Assembly (NCBI GenBank): GCA_014529385.2
Contig: CM043953.1
Span: forward strand, 115,482,049-115,540,048
Reading direction: 5' to 3'
DNA: 58,000 bases
From: Adiantum capillus-veneris
Taxonomy: Eukaryota; Streptophyta; Polypodiopsida; Polypodiales; Pteridaceae
The notes under the pieces are model-generated. The model did no database searches, was not told the origin of the DNA, and saw nothing but the letters and a program-made list of their open reading frames with translations. Positions 21,756 through 32,781 of the stretch are shown piece after piece (position 1 is the stretch's first letter; the number at the start of each line of letters is the position of its first letter). A program made the position numbers and the translations under genes.

Positions 21756-21982
21756 TGTTGGAATTAGGGTTGCAGAGAAACACACACAGCTTGGAGAAGA
21801 CGAAGGAAGCTCAAGGCACACAATAGAGAGTGTTTTACTTAGTGTGCAATGGAAAGATAGATAGCCCTAGAGTGATGGGCGTATATACAATGCACGGGGG
21901 GAAAAACCTCCTAAAGAGGGAAAAAATGCCCCGGCGGTCCTAGTGTGTTCACACACATCACTACCACATGTATATGGTAACA
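21756..21982 (-). mobile_element. 5' LTR of the copia element (227 bp)
   Basis: Partner of 8018-8244. TG...CA ends and only about three differences. Its position fixes the copia insertion as 8018-21982, including the nested A2. Confidence 0.95.
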
Positions 21983-23949
21983 ATTTCTTCATGGAACTCA
22001 CACTTAGCAATCCCCAAAATATCACCCAATGTCATCTCCACCTTGCTATTGAGTATACGCTCTTCAAAAACCTTCTTCAAATCTGTAGCCAACTCAATGT
22101 CAGATTGTAATTTGTAGGAAGTCCCTCTAGGCTTACCTTGATTCTTATGTTTTGGGGCATCTTCCATGTTTACTTTAGGCGAACGTTTAGGAACCTCTTC
22201 TCTCTTGTTGCTAGATCTAGTAGCTCTTCTAGAATTCCCAATTGCCTCTTCATCCCCCGTTTGCGCTTTTCTTCAACCCAAGCTTCATTGGATTCAGACT
22301 TAGCAATTTAAGCATACACTGAAAGCGAATCTACTGGGTCAGACCACCTTGTAGTCTCACGGATGCAGTTCCTAGCGTCACATAATTTCCCTCGAGATAC
22401 TTTACCCCTTTCTACCATTTTCAAAGCATAAGGCCAAAGTTCTCCATAAGCTTTAGCATCTTCTTCTTTGGTTTTGGAAATTACCTGTAAACCATATGTA
22501 GCAGCATCTACCATAGTAACATTATACAATATCTCTTCTACTAACTTCTTCATGCCACCTTGTCCAAAATTCACACGGATTGGTTCACCTGTTGCTCTCA
22601 GATGGATCTTGTTATCTTTCTAGAACATAATGTTCTTCTTGTAAACTTCATTGAAATCATCACAATCCTGACCCTCATGATCTTGACTGTCACACCACAT
22701 ACAACCTCTGCGTGGAGGTTGTGGCCTGTAATCCGATGTAGAACCCTTGGAACTTAAACCTTCAAGCTTAACTGCTTTAGATTCAAGTTCAATTCCTAAA
22801 TACCTTTAACCAGTTATCATCTAGAACTGGCTCTTCCAACTTATGCTTTAGTGTAGCCGATTTGTCTTTGACCTACTCATCACTTGCCTTTGAGGAATCA
22901 ATCACAATAAGCTTATCCACTCTCATTTTTCGCTTAACAATCACATTGACTGTGTCGGATACCAGCTTCCAATCAATGCTAAGCCTAGTTCTCTTGAAGC
23001 ATCTTCAAGTAATTGCTCCAGGCTCTTTTGCAAGCATGCATCAACAGCTTGCACAAATAATTCCACCCGTTTTGACCTTATGGGGTGCTGCTCTGTAGCA
23101 GACAACTGATCATACCTCTTTTCAAATTCTTGAAGCAGCTCACATGTAGAAAGGCCTTTATTCCACTGCTTGATCCACTTCATAAAGCTTTTACCCTTTG
23201 AGAATCCTCCAAGAAATATTCCTCTTTCAAAGCTTTCTTGAAATCCCGCCATTCCGCTCCTTGATAAGCTCTCGAGGGGTTCACTATGTGTAAAACTACC
23301 ATATCACGTGCGTTCAAGACATGTTTGTAAAACCCCTTATCTATGAATTTTGTTAAGCATATAATGTACCCTTTTCTTTTAAAATCTGTAAGTTCTTTTT
23401 AGATCTGAAAAAATAATACCCTTTTGTATATATATTTCTGTAAGTTTCAAGAACTTTAAATACCCTTCTGTTGAGCTCACGTGATAGGTTACATTTTTAT
23501 TAGGTGACCTCCCCGGGGATAAGCTTGTATCTCTGCAATTCCTGCCGTGAGTTTAGGCACAACTATCAAGTGGAAGCCATCAACTACTTCCCAATCTTGA
23601 ATTCCATTATCTTTTATTTCAAAGATTTCTTGAAATCCTGCCATTCCGCTCCTTAATATGCTTGTATTTTTGCAATTTGTGCCTTGAGTTTAGGCAAAAC
23701 TATCAAGTGGAAGCCATCAACTGCTTCCCAATCCTGAATTCCATTATCTTCTATTTCTTGTTCATATACCCTGCAAAATTTAGAGATATCACGGCCTTCA
23801 AACCGCTATAATTTATTTGTAACTATCTGGCGTGCTTGCCTTAACCATTCTTGCATTTGGTATTGCTATTGCACAGTCTGCTGTTGTTGTATGTAAGTAG
23901 CAAACTATTGCATCATCTACTGCATGGCTGCCTCCTGTGGTGTAGCCAT
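21983..23949 (-). pseudogene. Element D gag (right part, decayed)
   Basis: Minus-strand gag starting near ATG 23949 (MATPQEAAMQ). Three early Gln codons read TAG. Segments in order: EWLRQARQ, RFEGRDISKFCRVYEQE, a 46-codon unit (GIQDWE.VDGFHLIV.PKL) present twice, EWRDFKKALKEEYF, WIKQWNKGLSTCELLQEFEKRYDQL, a CCHC knuckle C-MW-C-DSQD-H-EGQD-C at 22662-22703, NFGQGGMKKLVEEI, and KLQSDIELATDLKKVFEERIL up to the copia insertion. The frame resumes beyond the copia at 8017 (IDIIKMKR). The capsid would package element RNA; this copy is dead. Confidence 0.65.
23271..23517. mobile_element. MITE-like 247-bp insertion in D gag
   Basis: Sits inside a copy of the gag repeat and is flanked by the 8-bp direct repeat gataagct (23263-23270 and 23518-23525). 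The ends are imperfect inverted repeats: CTCGAGGGGTTCAC against CCCGGGGAGGTCAC, 10 of 14 matching. A second inner inverted pair (catatcacgtg and cacgtgatag) is present. There is no coding capacity. An 8-bp duplication fits the hAT superfamily. The ends are not a textbook hAT terminus, so the class is uncertain. Confidence 0.5.
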
Positions 23950-23980
23950 CTCTCTCTATTAGTTAATCCCACCTCGACTT

Positions 23981-24000
23981 GTTTCACGTCGGGTTCACCA
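23981..24000 (-). promoter_or_regulatory. Element D primer-binding site
   Basis: Minus strand TGGTGAACCCGACGTGAAAC, four bases from a CA-type LTR end (TGACA at 24005-24009). It is placed correctly, just upstream of D gag. The tRNA was not identified. Confidence 0.55.
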
Positions 24001-24004
24001 AAGA

Positions 24005-24745
<741 letters not shown>

Positions 24746-24746
24746 C

Positions 24747-24790
24747 TTTTTTTTTTTTTTTAATAAGGCCCCCCCCCCCCCCCCCCCCCC
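24747..24790. repeat. Poly-T then poly-C homopolymer tracts
   Basis: 15 T (24747-24761) followed after aataagg by 22 C (24769-24790). Low complexity; exact lengths may be affected by sequencing. Confidence 0.8.
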
Positions 24791-25880
24791 ACCAAATAAT
24801 GTGAAATTTGGATTTTCACAATCTTTGTTGCTTAAAAGAACCTTAAACTCCAAATAATGTTTGGGAAAACATGTATGCATGACAAGTTGAGATTTTGTTA
24901 GATTGTAGCAGCTTCATATCTATAGCTCAAAGTACTCTAAACAAAAATCCAAAAACATATTTGCATTGTTTGGAGGCCAAACGGATAAAGAGTCGAGCAC
25001 CCATCTAGTAGGAGAACTGATATTTTTTCAAAACCTTGTAATATTTTAAAAGAGAAAGGTTGTCCTGATATAAAGATAGAGTCCCATGATTTTTGATATT
25101 TTTTATAATCCCTCAGTGTACTAGTACAAGCCTGTATAGTGTTAGGACTTTTGGCCGGCCAAAGCCTAATTGTAAGACCTAAACTATAAAGGTCAAATTT
25201 TCTAATGTGTGTAAGGGCGCTTTTCATTAAGAAGATTAGGTGTACGCTGTGAGCCTCCACCTGCTCAGAACTTGTATCAATCGCCATTGCGTCGTGGGTA
25301 ATCCAAATTCATTTATGATTTGTGCATTGTGTTCCTCCCCTTCTTCTCTATAGTTCTAATGTATTCATTCCAGATTTGATTAGGGTTTTAACCTTCCCGT
25401 GTGAGGCCTTAAATCGCTGTTTTGAGTGCTTAAATGATGCTTTTATGTTGTTTTGACCTTAGAATAGGCTTTAGGGACCCAAAAACGACCCTTTAGGATC
25501 AATTCTTCGCTATTTTAGTGCACTTTAAAATCATCGATCGTGATTGGTGTACCTATTGGAAAGCTGTGACAGTGATAGGATTAGCTTCCTAATAGTCCCC
25601 TGTAGTCTATCCTTAAGTTTCGTGCAATTCCGAGTTGATTTGCATGTTGAACGGGCGTGATAACCTTAGGGCTGTGAAGAGGACATAGGCAGATTACCCG
25701 GCGTTTGGATGATCAATTAGTGATTTGATTAGGTGTAGTACGTTCACACGAGTTCACTTCATTAGAATTGACACCCTAGTGAGTCTCCATGCCTCATCTA
25801 TGTCGCTTCCCCTGTATTGACTATTTATGTTAGTGCTTGAGAGCTATGCTATGGACGTCCGTCGCGACGACCCACAAACA
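24791..25880 (+). mobile_element. Element C 5' LTR (3' end fixed, 5' end not)
   Basis: The LTR end is set by a primer site starting at 25882 and the terminal aaaca at 25880. A TATA-like actataaagg lies near 25184, in a position comparable to the TATA box of the B LTR. The LTR start cannot be placed because the partner LTR lies beyond the window; the start given is only an outer limit. Confidence 0.5.
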
Positions 25881-25881
25881 T

Positions 25882-25899
25882 TGGCGCCCGTTTCCGGGA
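25882..25899 (+). promoter_or_regulatory. Element C primer-binding site
   Basis: TGGCGCCCGTTTCCGGGA, starting with TGG and following the LTR end by 1 bp. Similar in form to the TGGCGCCG...GGGGA sites of B and of Athila/Tat-type plant elements. Confidence 0.75.
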
Positions 25900-26418
25900 C
25901 TGCACCTTAGGTGAAGAGTGACCGAGTGCGTAGTTAGAATCTTGATAAAAAGACCAATCACAAAACCGTTACACATCAGTCAGGCATCTAGACAGGGGTT
26001 TAGAGCCTAGGGGGAATCTAGAGTCAGAGGGATGGCCAGATTCTTTCTTAGGAGGTTTAGAGAGTTGTGAGTGAGTGTTTAAAAGCATTTTTGCTCTTCA
26101 AGTTCTCTAGATTGATTAAGTACTGAAACGCATCCAAAATCCATTGATTTTTCTTTGTTTTGTTCATCAATTCATATACTTTTATTTCTGTATATAGGAG
26201 TAGGGTAAGTAATTTACCACCTTGTCAGATTTGGGGATCAAAAGTTGGGTTTAAGGTCAAGAAAACCATAAGTTCAACAAACTGCCCAAAAAACCCAGAA
26301 ATCAGAGAATCTGAGAATGTGTGAAAATATTTGGATTCCGTGGCAACTGTGGAATCAAGCATGTACGACCTGAATGTCCTCGGAATCCTGATAACAAAGG
26401 AAAACAACGATAAATATA
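25900..26418 (+). other. Element C leader
   Basis: Untranslated leader between primer site and gag. I see no ORF of note and no copy of the palindromes found elsewhere. A short inverted repeat, gattcc...ggaatc, occurs near 26335-26357. Confidence 0.5.
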
Positions 26419-27044
26419 GTGGGAGTGTTACCGAGTGCCAGTAGTGGATCAGAGACCGAACCCGTGGTCCAAGTTAACGTGGTAACCAGAGCACAAGCCA
26501 AGGACCTAGGAAAAAATAAAACCTTGGAAGAAAATACTGAAATGCCAGCATCTACAGGGAACGGAAGTTTATCTGTGCGAACTCAACGCAAATCTCGGAA
26601 AGCTAAATGAGATAGAATGAAAGCCAGGAGAGCTAAGAGTCAAACGGAAATCCAAGAAGAGCTGCAGGAAGTAAAACAGTAGCTACAACAGGAACGAGAA
26701 AGCAAAATTGCTAAGGAAAACAACAGACCGAGGAAAGCGTCCTCAGGGGGTTCACTCCTGGTAGATAAAGTGCTGGAGCCTTTAGATGCTTTACTACAAG
26801 CATGGGAAGCCAGGCTAAAAAATAATCAAACATTGGAGCAAAGATGGTTGACTTACCCTCAACCTGAGGTTGAAACTAAACGCTTGGAAATGTGCAAAGA
26901 GCTCATTAAAGTTGCACAAGCATTAATGGAGCCTAATGTAATTAGAGATCCAGAAACTGAAGTGTTAATTCACAAGGAGCTAGAAAAACAAGGAGACAAG
27001 GAGCCTGAGCAAGTAAATGGACCAAGGCCGCGGACACTATTTTG
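26419..27044 (+). pseudogene. Element C gag remnant without capsid
   Basis: Two open pieces with stops between them and no ATG at the start (GTG at 26419). The N-terminal VTRAQAKDL resembles gag starts. The second piece, LDALLQAWEARLKNNQTLEQRWLTYPQPEVE, aligns with B gag downstream of the capsid (LDALMRAYKARLKNNQTQEQRWMTYPNAELE, from 36558). The whole capsid segment present in B at about 34900-36400 is absent here. The B complex then interrupts it at 27045. Confidence 0.65.
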
Positions 27045-28874
27045 TGTTGAGCCAGCAGAGGATCACACCCACATTTTTGCTCACACTCATCATTTTGTAA
27101 CCATTGATTGTAATAAATGTCTTTCCGACATTAATTTTGATTTGAGCCATTCATTAAGTAACGGGACTCAATTGAGTTTCCAGCTTGTAATCCCGAAGTA
27201 ATCTCACTTGCTGATGTAATTAGTTAGAGATGTTCTCACCTCCAAGGCTGAGGTATTGATAGCCGTTTTTCGGCTCTCCATAATTGCCATAGTAAGTTAC
27301 TCCACCCTACCAAATTCACCCAAACGCTATGGCTATCCCTACCATTTCACTGTACATAGGCGTGTGTGAGTTAGGGGGCTTTTCCCATATCTTCTTAAAA
27401 ACCCTCAGCTAGCTAGTCACTGGGCTAGTTGAGCCAAAAAACTAAAAAAAATAAAAAAATAAAAGTATATTATGGCCTCTTTGTGTGTAAATATTTCATT
27501 GTATATATGGCCTAAATATAGGGATTTTTTATAATTATTTTGGTATTTTATTTAAATATTCTACTTAGGTGTGTGTTTTATTAAACCTATGTACACCTTC
27601 TTTCATTCTCTTACACCATAATTATATTTTTTGCCAATATTGTACATACTCTAACCTCATATTTTTCCTTTATACAAATCACTCCCACATTTTCACCCTC
27701 ACCCTCGTGAAAACAAAAAATTGATTTCTACTCATTGGTTACTTTTATTATATTATTTACTTGCATACCTTTTCCTCTTTCACCCAAAATAATTCAAGGA
27801 GGGACCATATCATATGATTCCAATATCTTTCCATATCCATAACTCCTCCATATTTTTATTATTATTTTTACTCATTATTCTAACACCATGTGCTCATTGA
27901 GCTAAAGTCCATGAATAGTCCATACACTAGTCCCACCATGTATATATTTCTTTATTCACCAATAATCCTCCTCCATGCATGGGTCAAGGGCAACTTGGAT
28001 GCTTTGTATTATAATATGATAAAGGAGGGGCTCACTCTTGGATGCATTGTACAAATTCAACAAAGGAGGGGGCCACTAAAAGACTTTTGCAGGCATAAAA
28101 AACAAGCTTTTTGGTGAGAATTTTGGCACCTATCTCCACTCCGAATTTGGAGCGGTGGTCAAAAGAGAAAATGTAGCCCACGCTCTGAATAATCACCTCA
28201 AATTTTTTTCATGATTTTTGGAGCTACGAGCGGTGAGCTATGATTTTTTGAGTGGACCCCAGTCTGCCCACTTTTCTCACAAGTAGCTTTTAGTCTTCTC
28301 TCACCCTTCCACACACCTACTCACTCTTACACATCCCTCCCTCTCCTTCCCTCACTCAAACCTGGAATTTCCATGGCTTCTCCCACCCTCTTCACCATTA
28401 CCCTTCTCTCTCATCCCTATAGTTCTTTTATGAACCTCTACATACATACACCATCTCTATGCCTCTCTCTATTATCTCCAAAGTACAATTCCATCTTAAC
28501 CCTTATATATATACATAAATTCAGCATGTGTACCATGATTAACCTCTACAAATCAAGAGATCTCATCAACAAAATTACCATTTTCATCATGGTGGTCAAC
28601 CGTGGCGGCGGCGTAAAGAAGCGAAGAAGAAGAAGAAGACCAGCGGTCATTTTTTTCCACAATCTACACAAGGGTGAGTTCAAGCTTCTTCAAAGCTTCA
28701 CCATCTCAATGATTCTCTTTTAATTCACCCCTCTTCCTTCATCAAATCAACTCACTCTACCCATTGTAAATGTAACATTAACTTTCTAGTGATTACTAAC
28801 GACTAACATACTAACACAAAATAGCATTGACCTAACCATAAAAGACACCTCACCTCAAGACATGTGTATAGTAA

Positions 28875-28943
<69 letters not shown>

Positions 28944-29796
28944 CTTACTTACTTTCACCTTATCTACCATCAATAATGCTCTCTTTTGAGCCCACACCCA
29001 TGACTCAAGCAGACAAAGAAGGCCTGCAATGTTTTGATATTCAAAAAAATCATGATCCTGATTTGTTAGCTCCTTCATCATCAATAAATTGAGGTTTGGT
29101 GCATCAAAGGCGTGATTCGACGTTCAAATCTTCGTCCTTCCATTTGTGCAATACGGTTTGGTGAATTCAAGGTGACTTGTGTATTTGAGTTTTTATCGGT
29201 TGATCTTGATTTTAGAAAGTGTTTTAGTGTGTTTTTCATTGCCAGTTTTGTGTCCATTGTAAGAGGGTATTGTGGTGAGAGGTCTCCCACACCCTAAGAC
29301 AGTGTGTGTGTGTTTTGGCAATGTTTAGCAATCACTAAGCATTGAGTGAGTTTTGTACAAGTTCTACGATAGCATCATAACGAACCATATCCATTTGCAA
29401 GTCACAAATAAGGTATTACGCAAGATCCATTGCTCTCTCTCTTCCCTTTGCTCTAGCTCTCTCTGGTCCATTTTGTGCGTGTCTTGGTGTGAGGTTGCTT
29501 GTGTGTGTTGTGTGGTGCATCTTCTTGGTTGTGCCAAAATCTCTCTTGCGTCCTAGTTCGCATACCATAACTAGGTGGTGCCCCTATCTTGTTTGGGTTT
29601 GGCTGTGGGTGTGTTGTTTTGTTGTGCTTGTGGTTGCCCCAACCCCAATTGAGCAGCACGGGCGCCTTGAGGGGTGTTTAGAGGTCGCCTCTCTTGTTGC
29701 CCGCCCCGGACCGCCTCAGTATATAAGCCAAAGTTTTTGTAACCTAAGGGATTCAGATTATAATCAAAGTGAGTTTTTGAAGCGCCGTGACTGTGT

Positions 29797-29848
<52 letters not shown>

Positions 29849-30477
29849 GAGTCTTATCTACTTGCTACGCGAGCTACAGAGCCGCCATTGGAGAAGCGAC
29901 ACCGCCATTGTGTTAGCAACGGCGAGAGCTATGCACAGATACCAAGAGTGCGTGCTATCGGCTTCTATGTGTGGTAAGTTCCTACGAGCTTCGGTGTGAG
30001 TTTTCTTCCAACTCGTGTGTCGGAATGGACCATGCAACATATCTATAGAACCACAACGAGTAGAGCTACACATTAGTACGATCGGGGTCAAGTTTCGATC
30101 ACCTGTATTTTTCGGCCTGTCTTCATACGCGTTTACCGCAGGCAGTGGTTATAGGTTGATTTTGCAGTTCAAGTCTTTAGGGTGTTGTTCTTACCTAGTG
30201 AATAGACTTCCCCTTGAGTTTGAGATCGATTCAATAATTCTAGATTCTGTTTCGTATAGCATTCATTCATAGTACGGATTTCAGTCACTTGCGTATTTTA
30301 GAACTTAGATTTGGTTTCCTTAGTAGTGATTGTCATTAGAAGGTCGAGTAGGTGATTTGACACCCACCTAGTTGTTTCCATGCGCCTGCGGGTCAAGCTC
30401 CGTCCTCGTCTGACAAATTCTATTGTTGGTTGAGTTCTCGCTATTTAGCTTCCGCTAGCAGCGTAACTGCCTTAACA
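27045..30477 (+). mobile_element. LTR-B1, first LTR of the B complex (interrupted)
   Basis: About 967 bp of LTR when the nested solo LTR and one duplicated gtat are left out. Starts TGTTGAGCC, ends CTTAACA. Preceded by ttttg, which recurs after LTR-B3. The right-hand part carries the TATA box (gtatataagcc from 29719) and a GA tract (about 29799-29845), at the same positions as in LTR-B2 and B3. Confidence 0.93.
27257..29718 (+). mobile_element. Solo LTR of the A1 family (2.46 kb)
   Basis: Plus-strand LTR homologous to 2815-5483. TGATAGCC...CGCCTCA ends, with a hairpin-forming AGCCG-TTTTT-CGGCT near the start. Flanked by gtat on both sides (27253-27256, 29719-29722). The uninterrupted site gaggtatataagcc exists in LTR-B2 and B3, which proves both the insertion and the 4-bp duplication. 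No internal region is left, so it is a product of LTR-LTR recombination. Contains a CT tract at 28875-28940. ORFs inside have no known motif. Confidence 0.95.
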
Positions 30478-31038
30478 TTTGGCGCCGCTGCCGGGGACGA
30501 GAGCCCTAAGTAGGTGACCTTAGAATAATCCTACGAGGTGAGTCGTATAAACTACTTTGTATACTTTAGTTAGAAAAGATCTAGGAGTGGTGGACTCCGA
30601 AGATCTCGGGGGACACTAGGAAGTGGGGTATTCCAGGGTCTTCCGTGTTGACAGTATTTTAGTTTAGCTTAGATTTGTTTGTTGTTTTGTCGGTGTTGAG
30701 TAGTTGTTGATAGAAGAAGAATTTGCTAGTCCGTGAGTGGCAGTGGATCTCTTTAAAATCACAATTGCCAAACCCATTTTATGATTAGGAATAGCTTAGG
30801 TAGGACTTCATTTGATCCTGATCTGGAGCTAGTAATCATTGGAGTATTTGCTTGATATGGTTGATTGCATGTTAGATCACTAAACCGTCAAGTTAGTAGT
30901 GAAACTTGCAATAAACAAAAGTCAGAGAAATTTTCTGTGTATCTGGGAGCTGCTGAGCACTTGAGAAAGCTTTAGAAAGGATTTTGTGCCAAAAAAGTGG
31001 AAATCTGCAACTTTAGACATCATACGCATGAACAGTGG
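30478..31038 (+). promoter_or_regulatory. Leader of the deleted B unit, with primer-binding site
   Basis: The primer site TGGCGCCGCTGCCGGGGA lies at 30480-30497. The leader is nearly identical to 32782-33330 of the full-length unit. It breaks off at 31015-31027 in the middle of the first 24-bp palindrome (agacatcatacgc) and joins directly to the 3' part of the extra gene. Confidence 0.85.
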
Positions 31039-31782
31039 ATGCAACCCAGCTTGCCTTTCCCTTTGATGAAGTTTGAAGTGCTAAAGACGAAAAAGAGAAT
31101 AGAGGAGGAGCAGTATGTCGCTCTTTACGAAGGCGACATCACAAAGGAGGAACAATCAAAGAAGATAGTAGATTCACAACCTAGATGGAGGAAAGGTTGG
31201 CTGAACAAATACCCAACCTACCTCATCTACTTGGTGGAGGCACCAAAGGAGATTCGAGAGGATGCAACCTTCTGCCCGGTGCCAAGAGTCAGAAATTGGA
31301 AAGAGCATGGCAAGATTGCAGAAAAGAAGCCAAATTGGCTTAATTACCCCAGGATGCCAGGACCAAAGGCAGGAGAGAGAATAGGTAAAGCCTACATGGT
31401 GAAAACCCTAACGGGCACCATCAAGCTCTTTACTGGCTCTCGTGACCTTTCATGTCAGATGCTCAAGAAAATCTGCAGGACTCTCTTAGCTTGCATTGAA
31501 GTGTTCGTGCCAGATAAAGCCACGACCTCGAGTCTACTATCGACGGCCGACACGGTGACTGATATGATGTACGATCTTTCATTGCAGCCTTCTCCAAAAG
31601 TGTTACACCTCCTATACCAAAGGATTATGTTTTTGCCTAGCTTCCACATGCAAACATTCGAAGAAGCTTTCTACTCCGGCTTTTTCACCCACGAAAGCAA
31701 AATATTCGGCCCAACCTTGACCATCGGCAACCTACGATACGAATCACATTTGCAGATGCTCAAGACGACAGGACTTTATTGA
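31039..31782 (+). CDS. Intact C-terminal domain of the B extra gene in a deletion derivative
   Basis: An uninterrupted frame of 248 codons from ATG 31039 (open upstream to 30997 without ATG). It matches the C-terminal part of the extra gene at about 48580-49326 with roughly a dozen substitutions. It lacks the stop that breaks the full-length copy (TAA at 48763-48765). Composition: basic N-terminus (MKFEVLKTKKRIEEEQ), PRWRKGWLNKYPT, PNWLNYPRMPGPKAGERIG, then a hydrophobic helical half (MLKKICRTLLACIEVF, VLHLLYQRIMFLPSF). No signal peptide or known family. The unit LTR-B1 to LTR-B2 could be a non-autonomous element that encodes only this domain. Confidence 0.7.
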   Translation: MQPSLPFPLMKFEVLKTKKRIEEEQYVALYEGDITKEEQSKKIVDSQPRWRKGWLNKYPTYLIYLVEAPKEIREDATFCPVPRVRNWKEHGKIAEKKPNWLNYPRMPGPKAGERIGKAYMVKTLTGTIKLFTGSRDLSCQMLKKICRTLLACIEVFVPDKATTSSLLSTADTVTDMMYDLSLQPSPKVLHLLYQRIMFLPSFHMQTFEEAFYSGFFTHESKIFGPTLTIGNLRYESHLQMLKTTGLY

Positions 31783-31817
31783 CCAAGCATAAAAGTCATG
31801 TCAGGGACGACATGAAC

Positions 31818-31831
31818 GCGGAGGGGGGGAG
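31818..31831 (+). promoter_or_regulatory. Polypurine tract before LTR-B2
   Basis: Purine run cggagggggggag directly before TGTTGAGCC, preceded by the box gtcagggacgac that also precedes the other B and C polypurine tracts. Confidence 0.8.
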
Positions 31832-32118
31832 TGTTGAGCCAGCAGAGGATCACACCCACATTTTTGCTCACACTCATCATTTTGTAACCATTGATTGTAA
31901 TAAATGTCTTTCCGACATTAATTTTGATTTGAGCCATTCATTAAGTAACGGGACTCAATTGAGTTTCCATCTTGTAATCTCGAAGTCATATCACTTGCTG
32001 ATGTAATTAGTTAGAGATGTTCTCACCTCCAAAGCTGAGGTATATAAGCCAAAGTTTTTGTAACCTAAGGGATTCAGATTATTAATCAACGTGAGTTTCT
32101 GGAGCGCCGTGACTGTGT

Positions 32119-32152
<34 letters not shown>

Positions 32153-32781
32153 GAGTCTTATCTACTTGCTATGCGAGCTACGGAGCCGCCATTGGAGAAG
32201 CGACACCGCCATTGTGTTAGCAACGGCGAGAGCTATGCACAGATACCAAGAGTGCGTGCTATCGACTTCTATGTGTGGTAAGTTCCTACGAGCTTCGGTG
32301 TGAGTTTTCTTCCAACTCGTGTGTCCGAATGGAGCGTGCAACATATCTATAGAACCACAACGAGTAGAGCTACACATTAGTACCATCGGGGTCATGTTTC
32401 GATCGCCTGTATTTTTTGGCTTGTCTTCATACGCGTTTACCGCACGGAGTGGTTATAGGTTGACTTTGCAGTTCAAGTCTTTAGGGTGTTGTTCTTTCCT
32501 AGTGAATAGACTTCCCCTTGAGTTTGAGATCGATTCAATGATTCTAGATCCTGTTTCGTATAGCATTCGTTCGTCGTACGGATTTCAGTCACTTGCGTAT
32601 TTTAGAACTTAGATTTGATTTCCTTAGTAGTGATTGTCATTAGAAGGTCGAGTAGGTGATTTGACACCCACCTGGTTGTTTCCATGCGCCTGCGGTTCAA
32701 GCTCCGTCCTCGTCTGACAAATTCTGTTGTTGGTTGAGTTCTCGCTATTTAGCTTCCGCTAGCGGCGTAACCGCCTTAACA
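31832..32781 (+). mobile_element. LTR-B2, middle LTR (950 bp)
   Basis: TGTTGAGCC...CCTTAACA. Shares all parts with B1 and B3. TATA box gtatataagcc at about 32039-32049, GA tract about 32119-32149. It has private changes, e.g. catcttgtaatctcg where B1 and B3 agree on cagcttgtaatcccg. It serves as 3' LTR of the short unit and 5' LTR of the long one. Confidence 0.95.
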
